From contig NC_089856.1 in the NCBI RefSeq assembly GCF_036373705.1, forward strand, positions 4,055,001 through 4,119,000: DNA of 64,000 bases, given 5' to 3'. The notes under the pieces are model-generated. The model was not told where the DNA came from. It made no database searches and was given only the letters and a program-made list of their open reading frames with translations. Origin of the DNA: Amia ocellicauda (Eukaryota > Chordata > Actinopteri > Amiiformes > Amiidae). The translations under genes were made by a program, and so were the position numbers. Shown here piece after piece: positions 37,473 to 50,200 of this stretch (the stretch's first letter is position 1; the number at the start of each line of letters is the position of its first letter).

Positions 37473-37866
37473 AGCGCCAGCCTTGTGGTGAAGTGCACCC
37501 CTCCATCTGTTCTTCATGTATCAAGGGACTTCTAGCGTGAATCGGCTTAATGGTTTGTTCTCAAGTTACTGATAATTTTTGGTCAATTTTTTCTTTTTGT
37601 GGAAAACTGAAAATCTAGGTTTGGACCTCAGCTCAACGGCAAGAAAATGAAAAAGTGGATCTCAGACTCTTCTCTAGAATTTAATTTGCCGACCTGATTG
37701 TCCCGATTAATCCTTCCTAGACTCGCAAGATCGGGCCCAGAGCGTGGCGTTCAGGGTTTCCAAAGTGAAGACTTGGTGAGAGGGAAGCAGTGGTTTTGGT
37801 TTTGACATCTGCTGACCGACGCCATTTCTGTTTGAAGTTGTTCTTTGTGCTATGAATGGTTATAAC

Positions 37867-37906
37867 AATAAAAAAAGATAAAAGCAACACTTTAAGCATT
37901 AATAAA
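37867..37906 (+). terminator. GCDH polyadenylation signals
   Basis: Two AATAAA hexamers, 37867-37872 and 37901-37906, about 395-430 nt after the stop. A TGTCAGTCTTTGACAG stretch follows. Either could define the 3' end. Confidence 0.65.
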
Positions 37907-37951
37907 CTGTCAGTCTTTGACAGGGAAACACTTTTGTATTGCTGTTCTATT

Positions 37952-37997
37952 TTGTAAATCACCCTGGATAAGGGCGTTGGCTAATAAATAATAATAT
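37952..37997 (+). repeat. SINE/L2-type tail fragment at the GCDH 3' end
   Basis: GTAAATCACCCTGGATAAGG then GCGTTGGCTAATAAATAATA. Lies about 50 bp past the second GCDH poly(A) signal. Confidence 0.75.
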
Positions 37998-37999
37998 GA

Positions 38000-40400
38000 A
38001 CTAAGCTGTCAGTTTTCCATTTTTGTCCTGTTGGGACTAAACAGCATATTTTGGACACTCAAAGCTGCCTACTTTTTGCACTTTCAAAACTTGTCTTGCA
38101 GGTTTCCTATTGTACCAGTGACCTCACATGGTGTAGAAAACATTTGTGGTTAATTGTCTGAGGCGTTCCTGTCTGTTTTTTTCCACTCACGATGATTTAG
38201 TCAAATTGAGGTGTGGATCCTAACAGCCCTTCACAAGTAGTATTGTGAGTACTGATGGAATGCATTGGAATTACTTTCTCAAAGGAATTAGGGAGGAATC
38301 GTCAAAGCTTTTATTTCACAGTGTGATCATCTAGTTTTAAGGTGGGGAGCAATAAAACTAACTTCTAGTCCCGAAATCCATTCATTACAAGTTCTCTGAA
38401 AAGATGCGAGAACAGCTAACTAACTGCAAGGCCATTCCTACCTTCCCCTGCATGCAAGATTAATCTTTCCCACACCCTCCTTCACTCTAGCTTGAATTAA
38501 TTAGTTCAGTTTAGGCTGCTAGGCTAAGAAATATCTTCAGCAAATAAGACTAGATCAAGTTCCCAGAGCCCTGGTCTTGCATAAGAGTAGGTCGAAGAAA
38601 AGCTTATTTGGTTTAGCTTATATACAATTTTGTTTACACAGGAACTTATTCCTATAATTTTGCCGTAACTTCACACCTTCAATCTAACCTTAGTACACCT
38701 GCACAGCATCACTATATATTCCTATAGAGGATGACAATTAGAAATATAAAAATATATACCACACCTGCCTTGAGTTCTCGGTAGTTCAGAACACAGCCCA
38801 CTTCGCAGAGAGGCAGCCGGGCTCATCTGTAGAGATGTGGGAAGCAGTTATCCAATTATCCGCAGTGTGGGAGGGGGCTGCAATGACAATGGCTGAGGTG
38901 AGGAGGACTAAAAACTAAAAAACACCAGCAATGATGTGTGGTGATTAATCAGCACTTCCCTTGTGTGAGCGAGGGCAGGATTTCTTCACCTCACTACAAT
39001 TAGTTTTTTTTAATTTCTTGGTCTGAATCGAACGCAGAACGTCAAATAACAGATATTTTCATTGCACTGCAGTATTAGGATAGCCTGCCCACCAAACATA
39101 CAGGGAACATCAATGATATACTCTCAGGTGTGGGTATAATCTAATGATACAATCGATCATATACTCTCTCCAAATCATTTTCGTCTTCCCAGTAAACTGA
39201 ATCTGAATGAGGTTGGTTGTCTTGTTCTGCTGTGACCTCGTTTCACGGTAGCAGCCACATCCCTGGAGTTCACAAGGCTGCTCGATAACTAGCTTTAAGA
39301 TTACCAGTTGATCTTTTAAATCTGTTTTAACAAGGATGCCCGAGTTGCACTGCTGGAGGAATGAGTTGGTATGTCTGTAACAAGCAGGTATAGGTTTGCT
39401 TCATATACATCTAAGTATATGTCTATATAAACTAATTCAATGCCAAAGCCTACTCATCTGTCATGCAGACTGGGATTTCCAATGCAACTGGATGAATGCT
39501 GAATCTAGGTTTGTATAACAGGACATCAAGGCTTTGGACACAAGGAGAAAATCCATGAAAACGCTTAAGAAATGTCCATAATTCATGTCACACAACTTGG
39601 ACCAAAAAATCAATTGCAGAAAAACAGGTGCTTCACTTAGATAACTTACCGTAAGAACGTAGGCTCGAGCGCTGAGGAAAACATCCAGTGACTCATGCAG
39701 GTACAAAAAAAAAAAGATATGACACTATTCTACTGTAACAGTGCATCGTGCTTTTATTAGCAGAGAAGAGTGGCACGTTCAAACATGTACATTTTGATCA
39801 TCTGAAGCACAGCTGCTGGAGTGGAGCCCAACTCAACGACCGATTTAAAAATATTCAGATAAGAACTGTAACAAGCAGAACAACACATTTTCTACAGAAA
39901 ACATTTGAATGCTGACAAATAAATCTTTATCTGTCCTGGTTTCAATTGTATACAAGACGATGAGTCACGCCAAGCTTCGTGGCTCAAACCGGGCTGTATC
40001 GAGACAGAGCGTGTCTTTGTATTTGTATGTGGATACCTTCGAGTTTTTCGGCTGGCACTGGGCCTAGAATGAGACGCGTCTTTTGTTCTCGCATCTTTTC
40101 AGAGAACTGAAGAGGCAATCATTCATCTATATATAAAATATAAATAAAAAAACAAAGTGAATTAAATCTGGGAGCAACAAACAGACAGATGAAATAATCT
40201 ACTCACCAGAAGAGAAGAAAAAAAAATGAAATATGGAAAGTAGCCATCGTTTTAAAGAAAGGTTAAGCCGAAGGTTATTTGACAAATGAAAAAATGATGC
40301 CACACTGAACTCATAGGACAAACAGATCGGCCTTGTTGATATTCCTGCCACACTGCAGTTCCCAATTTGGCAATACAGAATATGCAACAGTAGCAGGAAT
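38000..40400. other. GCDH-SYCE2 convergent spacer, nothing recognised
   Basis: AT-rich DNA with no exon, hairpin-bounded element or long repeat that I can identify. It presumably includes the SYCE2 3' UTR at its right end. Confidence 0.5.
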
Positions 40401-40407
40401 GGACTTA

Positions 40408-40413
40408 TTTATT
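40408..40413 (-). terminator. Possible SYCE2 polyadenylation signal
   Basis: AATAAA on the minus strand (TTTATT on plus), about 445 nt after the SYCE2 stop codon. Other hexamers occur in the AT-rich flank, so the choice is tentative. Confidence 0.35.
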
Positions 40414-40856
40414 TGTGTGCTCAGCCCCGTCTGTTTAGCATCACCTTTCGTAACGGGGGAATACAATAAATAAATAAACCTCCTGCTAACATGTTATTTT
40501 TATAATCTGCCTCCCTTGTTGAAAGGAAAACGAGCCACAGAGGTTTCACGAAATAATGTTTACAGAAGAGTGAGGGCTCGTTACGCCTAACTCAAAAGCT
40601 TGAATGTAACCTTGTAAGAACATAACAGAACTATGACCAAAAGAGAGTCGTACAGCATGTCTTCCTGTGCACATGGTCTTAAAAGGAAGAGAAATCGACT
40701 GGTCTGGATGTTTGCCTGCTCTGTAAGACCAGTGCTGACCCCTGTCTGGTCCCTTCCTGATGTCAGATTGGGCTTTTCTTCAGCTCTGGAGAAGGAGATT
40801 GGTTGTGCCCTCTCCCAAACACGTGCTGCTGTAATCGGCAGGCCCTGGGGAGCACG

Positions 40857-41051
40857 TCACAGCTCTGGCTGGTCATACAGGCCCTTGTTGATGGCCACCA
40901 GGGTCTGGCTGGCTCTCTGGAGGTCTGCATTCAACAGGCTGCACCTCTGTAAGACCTCTGACAGCTCCTGCAGCTTCTCTTCTATCAGCTTGCTGTTCTC
41001 CTCATACACTGCAAACATGTGCTCGTTCACCTGGCGACATAAGTCTTTCAC
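40857..41051 (-). CDS. SYCE2: SYCE2 last coding exon (coiled coil)
   Basis: Residues 123-186, VKDLCRQVNEHMFAVYEENS, KLIEEKLQELSEVLQRC and onward to YDQPEL, then TGA. Acceptor CCTTGCAG. Confidence 0.93.
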   Translation of the reverse strand: MKDLCRQVNEHMFAVYEENSKLIEEKLQELSEVLQRCSLLNADLQRASQTLVAINKGLYDQPEL

Positions 41052-43356
41052 CTGCAAGGACAAATACCATAATATAATCACCATCATACCACACACATAC
41101 CCACAAATACGTTATAATTAATTGTGTTTATAGTTATTCTTCTATGGAAATATATATTTAAACTCATAAACATCAGAAAAAAGGATTCAATAGCTCCCTC
41201 CAAATTGTGCTTATGTTCAAAATCAAAAGGCATTAAAGGACAAACACTTCAGGTCCATAACACACACCTATAGATTAATTCCTAAGATATTGATTGATAA
41301 AAAGACTGACAGATCGATTCCTGTTCAAAATAAAAGGTGCATCAGTAATAAAACAATGTACAACTTGAAAAGTCTTTCTTAAAGCTCATTTTTAAATGCA
41401 CGATAATCTTATGATAAAAAGGGTTTACAAAGATTACAAATATATACAGGACATTTTCATTTGTTCAGTGACGTAAATACCTTCGTCATAAGCTGGTCCT
41501 GGAAGCTGCTCATACAATCTTCACCCACTCTACGGTTCTCGTAGATCTTTTCGATCAGGTCCTGAGCTTTTTTCCCTATCTCTTCCATTCTCGAATCCAC
41601 AGGAGAGACGTACATCGAGGGCTCATTAGGGGGCTGCTCCGCATCGCTGCTGGAGGCTTCAAAATCCGGTGGCTCGCTTTCAAACAGAAAACAAACGCGC
41701 ACTTACAATTGGACAGCCAAGACTAATGCAGAGGCATATTGACAGACAGTGTGATGAAGGTCTGCTTGAATATATGATGAGATCAGGACGTCTAAGTGAA
41801 CAAAAAGCATTTCTGACACACAGTCTTGATTCTGACAAACATCTTATTTTGAATGTGACAGAAATGCACACGACTGGGGAGAAGAAAACGCTACTGCCGT
41901 CGTCAAACTTCAAAGCATGCACCTTGCCCAGCCGGAGAAATATATATACATTTAATGCAATTTTGTCATGGGGAATAATTTAAATCAGGGTCTATTCCAG
42001 GATCAAATTCAATTCACTTCAAATTGGATTCAACAGAGGTCTTGGGAAAGGCTTAAGGATTAGCCTGCTGACCCTCCTAGCCCCAGCATACAAACTACTA
42101 ATGGTGTCTTCATGGGCACGAATACATAAACTGCTTCTCACCTGGTCTGCTGCTTGAGACCCTCATCCATGCTTATAAATGTGGAACCCTCTGCAGGGGT
42201 GTGACTGTCTGTGCCAAATCCTTCATCCAATCCCTGAGTTTATTCATAAAAAAGAGGAGAAATCTTGTTTCCTATGTTAACATCAAGAACAGCTAACTAA
42301 GGAAACACTGGGGGGGTTAAATCTAAGATTGGTGGTGTGGATATTTCAGAAACGGGAAGAGAGAAAAAGGCATCCACTAAGCTGTTGTTTAGAAAGAAAT
42401 ACGGGCCTTAATACACGGGTTTGACCTTCTGCCAGACTTACTCTCGCTGTGGTCTTTCAGCCACTAAGCCGGGCCAGCTGTCTAAAAATAAAAATAAAAG
42501 TAACAAAGGCTACTGGGGAGGAGATAATAGGGGAGGTTCAACAATTGGCTGTCTTGATAACATAGCCAATTAGGTCAATCAGCTCCCAAAGAACAGAGGA
42601 AGAAAAGCATGTGTGTCAGGTTACCTAACCAACATAAAAAAACATAAATCGGTAATATAATTATGCTGTGTTTTTATAAACCTCTGTTCTGTCCTCTCGA
42701 GCCTATATAGAGGTAAAACTGCATCCTGTCTGGAGTACTTTGTGTGTTTTGTATTGTCCCCTGCTCTCAGAGGAGAATTAAAACAGGCCTCTGTTGGACT
42801 GAGTACCATGTGCCGGCCTAAATGAATAAGCAATAAGTGCATTTTCACAAGGACACAGAGTTAGAGTTAGATATGGTATTGAAGGAAGAGATTCACACAG
42901 ATAGATTGCATTCGTTCAAATACATACTTGAAATATAATTAAATCAAGCAATCAAATTGTAGGTGTCAAAGTATTTCCCTAAGTAAGTTTATGATCAGAC
43001 CTTATAAGTACCTGTGCTTTTGTTATTAGTTCTCTTCAAGTGTATCATACTTCTGCATCCAATTGAATGCATTTTGTATTCAATCAGCAGCAGCAGCATG
43101 AAGTATTGAAGTTTGTGTTATTTGTGCAACTGTACAATGTTTAACTTCTGTAATGAGTACATTTTTAAGTCATGGGCAAAGGTGTCGGACCAAAAGAAAA
43201 GAAAAACTAAAAAGACACACAAAACAAACATTTCTATGAATAAAACATTGAGACAAAAATCCCCTGTTCTTCAAATACCTGTCCTTGCGTTTGATCACTT
43301 TGTTTTGGGGTGCTGGGCGAGTCAGAGGCACTTTTCCCAAATAAAAACGTGTCCAT
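40857..43356 (-). CDS. SYCE2: SYCE2, synaptonemal complex central element protein 2 (complete, 186 aa)
   Basis: Structural protein of the synaptonemal complex central element; with TEX12 it assembles into coiled-coil fibres that extend synapsis in meiotic prophase. Coding exons in transcript order: 43279-43356, 42142-42233, 41481-41676 and 40857-41051, 561 nt, all GT-AG and in phase. The N-terminal 57 residues are Ser/Thr/Asp-rich and unconserved. The core runs from about residue 72: SPVDSRMEEIGKKAQDLIEK, then IYENRRVGEDCMSSFQDQLM TK, then VKDLCRQVNEHMFAVYEENS and KLIEEKLQELSEVLQRC. This matches the human core (SSIDILQKRAQELIENINKS, IIQEKLQEF). The human C-terminal tail is longer (218 aa in total). 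The gene lies between GCDH and FARSA exactly as in mammals. Confidence 0.92.
41481..41676 (-). CDS. SYCE2: SYCE2 coding exon 3 (coiled-coil start)
   Basis: Residues 58-122, EPPDFEASSSDAEQPPNEPS onward to SSFQDQLMTK, carrying the conserved KKAQDLIEKI helix. Donor GTATTT. Confidence 0.92.
42142..42233 (-). CDS. SYCE2: SYCE2 coding exon 2
   Basis: Residues 27-56, GLDEGFGTDSHTPAEGSTFI then SMDEGLKQQT. Poorly conserved; supported by AACTCAG acceptor, GTGAGA donor and phase. Confidence 0.82.
43279..43356 (-). CDS. SYCE2: SYCE2 coding exon 1
   Basis: MDTFLFGKSASDSPSTPKQS then DQTQGQ, a phase-0 exon ending at GTATTT. The exon probably extends upstream to an acceptor at 43429-43431 (TTTTTCACAG), preceded by a noncoding exon ending at the 43762 donor (GTACAAG). 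Confidence 0.82.
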
Positions 43357-43759
43357 TTCCCTCCCTGCTGGGCTGGGCCGTCACAGCTCTATGACGCGTG
43401 TTCCTCTCACCTCTGGATGACCTTTGACCTGTGAAAAATAAAATGTACACTTAAAATGAGTTATATTCATTTTGGACGTGCACTCTAATCGGCGGCCGAA
43501 GTCTCAATGTCACAGAAACAGTATATATCGGGTAAAGCCGACAGATCACTTTTTTCTTACAAGTGTCCGTAAACTATCACATTAAAACGCAGAATCAATC
43601 GGTAATGTTGTGTGTAGTGTATTTGACATACAGTGTACTGCACGGTATGGGGTCCACTGCATAAATGAATACATTCAAACGTTAATAAAAATGGCGACAC
43701 ATACGACTGCTTTGTAACAGTCTAACGTCACTGTTAGTTGGGAGTTTGTCGTATTCTTG

Positions 43760-43985
43760 TACCTAGAAACGCAGAAACCAGTATCCGAGCTGCTTCTTTG
43801 CTCTTCTAAGGTAATTTTCTAGGAACTTTCCATAAGAAAACAACAACATCCAATGTTTAAACAGAGTAAACAGTTATTTGCGTGCGCATGCGTGACGCAC
43901 ACACTGCGGCGGCCGCCATCTTTCTCGGTCACCTTGGCGACCAACTACTTCCGCGTTCTCGCGAGCTCCCAGGCAGCGCGCGCCG
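43760..43985 (-). promoter_or_regulatory. SYCE2 promoter: NRF1 and YY1 sites
   Basis: TGCGCATGCG (NRF1 consensus) at 43883-43892 and, on the minus strand, AAGATGGCGGCC (YY1) at 43922-43911, in a CpG-rich stretch with CGCGAGCTCCC and GCGCGCCGCGGGG. The YY1 site points along the minus strand, as is usual just downstream of a transcription start. This would give a noncoding first exon from about 43.92 kb to the donor at 43762. Confidence 0.6.
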
Positions 43986-44129
43986 CGGGGTCAGGGGGGG
44001 GGCACACGTTTTGGGGGAAATGAAAGGGGAGAAAGAAAGGAGAATAAAGGGAAACACTGTTGAATGAACAACTGTTCCACATCTCTGTAGGGATGCCTTC
44101 ATCCAGCAGTGGATTGATATGGTCTGATG

Positions 44130-45123
44130 ATATATACTCTCACTTTTGTGTCCCTGAACAAAGGGGGGGTCAAAATCAAAAGTAACGGTCAGTATCTGCT
44201 GTGGCCACCAGCTGCATTGAGTCCTGCAGTGCATCTCCTCCTCATGGACTGACCCAGTTCTTGCTGTGAGATATTACCCCACTCTTGCACTTGCAAGTTC
44301 CTGGACATTTCTGGGGGAATGGCCCTAGCCCTCACCCTCCGATACAACAGGTCCCAGACGTGCTCAGTGGGGTTGAGATCCGGGCTCTTCGCTGGCCATG
44401 GCAGACACTGACATTCCTGTCTTGCAGGAAATCACGTCCAGCGAAGGTGGGTTTGTGTCCATAGGCCACGTTGTTGCCGGTGATGTCTGGTGAGGACCTG
44501 CCTTACAACAGGCCTACAAGCCCTCAGTCCAGCCTCTCTCAGCCTATTGCGGACAGTCTGAGCACTGATGGAGGGATTGTGCGTTCCTGGTGTAACCCGG
44601 GCAGTTGTTGTTGCCGTCCTGTACCTGTCCCGCAGGTGTGATATTGGGATGTACCGATCCTGTGCAGGTGTTGTTACACGTGGTCGGCCACTGCGAGGAC
44701 GATCAGCTGTCCTTCCTGTCTCCCTGTGGCACTGTCTTAGGCGTCACACAGTACAGACATTGCAATGTATTGCCCTGGCCACATCTGCAGCCCTCATGCC
44801 TCCTTGCAGCATGCGTAAGGCACGTTCACACAGATGAGCAGGGACCTGGGCATCTTTCTTTTGGTGTTTGTCAGAGTCAGTAGAAAGGTCTCTTTAGTGT
44901 CCTACGTTTTTATAACTGTGACCTTAATTGCCTACCGTCTGTAAGTTGTTAATGTTTTAACGACCATTCCACAGGTGCATGATCATTAATTGTTTATGGT
45001 TAATTGAACAACCATGGAAAACATTGTTTAAACCCTTTACAATAAAGATCTGTAACGTTATTTGGATTATTACAAAATTATCTTGTGTACTGAAAAACGG
45101 ATGTTTCTTTTTTTGCTGTGTAT
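44130..45123 (-). mobile_element. Tc1-like element, internally deleted
   Basis: Minus-strand transposase remnants and a right-hand untranslated end reading TTGAACAACCATGGAAAACA, AAGATCTGTAACGTTATTTG and GTTTCTTTTTTTGCTGTGTA, a very common fish Tc1-family end. The opposite inverted repeat is missing. It lies about 200 bp upstream of the SYCE2 promoter. Confidence 0.72.
44209..44760 (-). pseudogene. Tc1-like transposase remnant
   Basis: Reads RPRSGRPRVTTPAQDRYIPI, SAQTVRNRLREAGLRACRP, then, after a stop and a large internal deletion, WPAKSPDLNPTEHVWDLLYR and MRRRCTAGLNAAGGHSRY. The catalytic Glu region remains, while both Asp motifs are deleted. Confidence 0.75.
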
Positions 45124-46950
45124 ATACTTGACAAATCGAAAAGACAGGTTTAAAAAAAGTGTGTTTACGGTCCAAGTAACAGTGCCCTCTGCCACGTTGA
45201 TCGGAGACTCATTGGCACTTACTTCAGGAGTGTGAAGACGGCTGTCCCCTGGGTCTGTCTCTGGGCGGTTGTCACAGTAACGTGTCTGGTCAAATGAGAA
45301 GCAGAGAGGCAAATGAGAGGAAAATGACAAAACAAAAGCTAAAATCTGTGTTCTGTTACTTAACAAAGCCTATGACACGCCTACTAGGTGAGAGGAACGT
45401 TAGAATTGAGAGAAAGGAAAGGAAAACAAAACCCAGGATAAATTAATGTCATAATAAATCAATGAAATGATCAAAGACAACAGAAAAGCAACGTGGGCTT
45501 GCAGTAATCCGATCCCACTGCAGACTTTGCTGTAATTGTGGAGAATATAAAACAGGAGGGAGCCTAATTGTGGAGTTGCATTACTGATAAGAAAACTACA
45601 TTATACACAAGATAATTGCATCCCCCCTCCCCCATCCTACTGCTACCCTTCTGTCCTAGAAATCAGATATACATATACTTAAGAAGGATATTCATTAAAC
45701 TAGGACATTTTAGACATTTATTTGGCTGACCTCTTCAGAGACGCAACTGCACTACAAACGTGAACCAAAATGATGGAAGTGCACTGTTTTTGAAGGTGAT
45801 GTGGGCCCTTGAGGGCAGGCGGTTTGGACCAGATACCATTACTGTGGCAACTCCTTACCGTCCAGTATCCCCAAGGACCTCTACCACTGATATTCTTCAT
45901 TGCTTCACTTCCTTATTTATGCTTCGTCTTTTGCGGGGAGACCTTAAGAGTTGATGAAGATCTTAAGGGAAAAAATGTGTTCTCTGGTATCAGAAGAAGG
46001 CATGGTTTTATGATCAACGTTAAATGTGGTCAAGCTGGAAAAGACATGGCTTAAACAAGAAACAAAGTGACTTGGCGGTTTGGGTATAGTCTGCTTAGAT
46101 TATAAATACTTTCAACAGCAACTGGTTTCTTGTAATGACTTGCAAAGTGTAGGATACAATAGTTCCCAGTGTACAAAACATCCAAGCATGACTTCTGAAT
46201 CCTATTTGAATATTTAAAAATGTTACATTTATTTGCATATTTAATGGAGGTATCCTCTGATTTGTTTGAACTTGAGCACCTGTAGAATAGGAGCTAAAAG
46301 TAGCACGGTCAAATAATTGATGTAACCCACGCAAGTGCAACAGTGACATCATCAACAAGCACCAGAAAGCCAGGCCAGGCTTTTTGGTATTTAGCGAACA
46401 AGACAGACAGATCTTTTCCCCACCATCATTCAACAGATGGAAAGAAGCAGAACTTGTATTCGTGTAGCGCACTAGTAACAGCGTCATTTTAACTTACAGA
46501 ACAAGCCAAGCTATCCCACCGCAGTGCACACCGCTAGCTGACACAGAGCTGATCCACCCACTGACCTCCAGTCTTACTAGGGTAGGGTAGGAAAAAGTGA
46601 TGAAAGGCGTAGCAAAAACAATCCAGCTATGCCTAACACAGACTTCTTAGGAAGCCATTTTTATCTGAGACTGTCCCAGGGATATGTATAGCCTAGGATC
46701 TCAGGGAAAAAAGCTTAGCCTCCTTGCACCTTAACACCTAGTGGAGATCAACTTGGACAGATCAAACGTTCCACTCCTTAAGCACTAAGCTCATGTCTTC
46801 CAGATCTCTGTGTGTTCTCCAGTGCATTCTCAAGGGCTAGGGATATATTTAAACCCCTTCCCTATACAAACCTTGGCCCTGGTCCTGTTTTTATGCGCCA
46901 CAATTAGTCATTTAAGTCGTCTAAGAGAGTTGTGCTGGTAATGGGGGTGA
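45124..46950. other. Spacer, nothing recognised
   Basis: No exon or bounded repeat identified. A TTTATTTGGCTGAC near 45718 is only weakly like the SINE tail. Confidence 0.45.
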
Positions 46951-46974
46951 CATAATGTTACACAGTGCATGGCA

Positions 46975-47225
46975 TAGGAGGACTGGCCATCGGGGCAGAA
47001 GGGCCGGACCATTTATTAGTTTGGTGTGCCACTTGACTATCGCGTGGGCCGGTGGTCTTGTGTGGATTTGCGGACTGCAATTCGCTGGTATTCCCCCCCT
47101 TCCCCTGGACCATATTTTGCCAGAATCCCCCCCTTCCCCCCAGACCGCATTACACCAGCACCTCCCCCTCCTGGACTGCACTTCACCAGCAGCTGCCCCC
47201 AACAAGTCCAGGGCCATTTTTTGTC
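46975..47225. repeat. Dispersed repeat, possibly hAT-derived
   Basis: GGACTGGCCATCGGGGCAGA then GGGCCGG...GTGGGCCGGTGGTC is the end pattern of a widespread fish repeat ('actggccatcgggca...ggtgggcc'). It is followed by a tandem-like CCCCCTTCCCC...GACC series at 47090-47200. Ends not resolved. Confidence 0.4.
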
Positions 47226-50200
47226 CCAGTCCGGGGGACAGAAAATGTAGGTCCACACACATGGAGTGCCTCGTAAACTGTCGGGTAGAGCTTTGCACAG
47301 ACAACAGTAGAGGAGGATTGTAAGCTGGGAGATATCCACCTCTACACTCACAGGGTTGAAAAAAGTGAAAGCTCTGTCTCTTCATACAATCCCATTGTAT
47401 AGAATAATGTATTGCTCCCCCTTCCAGTTCTAGCGGTTCAAGGGAATGGCATATGCTGCCCCCACAGACCCTGAAAAGCCAACTTAGGCAGAGCAGATAA
47501 GATGTGATTTTCAGTGTGAACAGCAGACTTGATTACATCACAGGTTATGAAACTGCTATTTCACACTACAGTGCAGCCAAGCAGACTGGGGACTTTGTTT
47601 ACAGTGCGATTCTGCAAGGATGTGTTTGTTGCTTTTATAAAAATAAAAACATACATATGTAAACTAGACTATTATTCTAATGCCCATTCTGTTAGTCAAG
47701 TTTGCCGTAAAACAAAAACAAACAAAGATTTCTGGCCCCGTACCCCCAACCCCTTGTTATACAACCACTAAGACTCTTACCTGGAAGAGCATTGTTTTTA
47801 AATCCCCATTCTCACCCTTACACCGGGATTTGTAAATTCAATGTCTATTCACGCACAGGTCAAAAAAAACAACAACAATCCACACGTACGAAGCTCAAAT
47901 TAAACGCCTGTCCGATGCGCATTTGAGATGAGCAGGATCATAATCTCTAAATGGAAGAGATAAAGTTAGCTCTACACAGCTCTGGGGAGGCAGCGGTGGA
48001 TCACATTAATGGACAATATTATTAATACGGAGAAAGCGTATTCCAGGGGCTAAAAATAGACCCAGAAGTCAAGAAGAAGCTTGGGGAGGGAGCGAGTGAA
48101 ACGGAGGGCTTTGAATAGCCCTCTACAACACGGCAGCATGTGCATTTTGAGCTCAGAGACCCTATTTCACAGCCTGGATGGGTTCACAGCAATAACCCAA
48201 CTGATTGTAGCCTTGTTTACAGTAGTGGGATTGTCCTTCTCCTAGGCGATAGAAAAGCACTGAGTTTAGATTATTGTGGTTGTCATTGGCTCAGAACATC
48301 CAGAGCCAATACTATTGATCGATTTCCTAAATAGAAACAAGAATCTGCATCCCGGCCGGCTGCCTTATCCTCTGTATTCATATTCCATCATGTATCTTTC
48401 TGAAGGACTTTCAGCCCATCTGGGAAAAAAGCTGTTTATATTCTCTCAGGATCAGCGCCAACACTTTTAATTTAGTTCCTCAGACCAAAGTTTCTTATAC
48501 CAGGGGCGGGCTAGGGGGCTTTTCTTCTTGTTGCTTAATCGAATTGGACAAGCAGAGGTTAAGATGGTTGTTCTGGAAAAAGCCTCACGTCATCCCAGCA
48601 TCTCAAACACAGGGGTGTCAAACTGGGGTGTCTGTCGGGAAGCGAAGGCTGTGAAATTTCCCATTAAAAATCTCACCCTCGTCTCCTCGCCATCTCACCT
48701 TTTCACAAACTGCAGCTGTCTCTCATCTGTCTTTTGCTGGGTTTTTATAAAAGCACTTCCCACAGCCTCCTCCCTGCCTCCCCGAGGGTGTCGAAATGAT
48801 GTTGAGGAATCCATCTTTTTAACTGAAGCCATAGCAGTGAGACTCCCAGACTCCCAGAAAGGAGCCAGGACAAACAGGCCCGAGTTCAATCGCTGTATGT
48901 GATAAATTCACGTAAACGGGTATAAAACTTCATAAATAAACTGCAGCTGCCAAGCGCTGATCCAAAGCCTAGACTGATCTCTAAATGGTATCCCTGAATT
49001 GGGTATACTAAAGCAGGGGGTGGGCAAATAAATGCACAAACTAATATATAATTCTCTGTGCCAGGATCAGAGCTCAGGATCTTGCATAAGAGCCCACTTT
49101 AATTAAAATAAACATACACCTTTCCTATTCTCAGCTTCAGACCACTGATTCTTCCCAGGCTGAGCTTGGCGGGGCATTGTGTTGTACAAGGTATGGGCAT
49201 GTGCATCTTCCCCACTACAAAACACAAAATGAAAAGGTTGGCACCCATGCTCTTTGAAAAGACAGCTCTCGTATTGTATTCCAGGCATCCCACAGCTGAA
49301 ACTGAGAACGATCTAGTTGCCCAGATTATTGTCGGGTGATAATGGGTTCTGGCTGCAGCCCAATTGTAATCCAGCAATCTGCCCGGACCGCTCACCTATT
49401 GAACGCTGTTGACTCTTGCCGTCCTTCTCATCAAAATCCTGACAGCGTTTGTCCTCCCCTCCAAACACAGTGGTGCCATTTATGGGTCTCATCTCTCCAT
49501 CGAACAGTTTGTGACCGTGAGAGATTCTATTCCTACTGGGTTATTTTTATTATTTTACTTTTATTTATAGCTGCCAGCTCTTCTGACAACAGTCCTTCAG
49601 TTCAGGTACAGTTCCTTCCCTCAAATATTCAGGACAAACATAAACCAAGAAGGCAGCAACAGCCAAGAAATCCTTTCGGGGACCAGTCATTAAACATTGT
49701 ACCTGGGAGCATCTGGAGTAAATATCAGAATTTCCATTCAAACTGAGGGAAGGAAATATTGGAGAAGAAAAAAATTAAAATGGGAAATCAATTTTCATTT
49801 ACAAGCTGGTGATAGTTGTATAGCTTTTGAACTTGAAATTGAGCTGGGAACAAAAATAAGTTTACAATCATGTTTTCTCAGGTTGTAAATAAGACCCAAG
49901 CCAGCTAAAGATAATTGTAATCTCTGTGGGATCTGACACACAGTGGGGTGAGTGGCACAGCGCAGACTGGGGTGGAGTGGAGACAGTTTACATAATTAGT
50001 CTGATTAGCTGATCAGCTGATTAACTGAAGGAATGTAATACTTCGCTGCAAATTATGTCATGGGTAGTAGAATTGACTATTAATTAGTATTCACCATTAA
50101 CTAGAAAAGCCCTTAAGAAAATGTTATATATGGCTGAGTGATTTTAAAAACAAAACTATATTCAGTCAGTCATTGAGCGTTGAAGTTAAAAAAATAAAAA

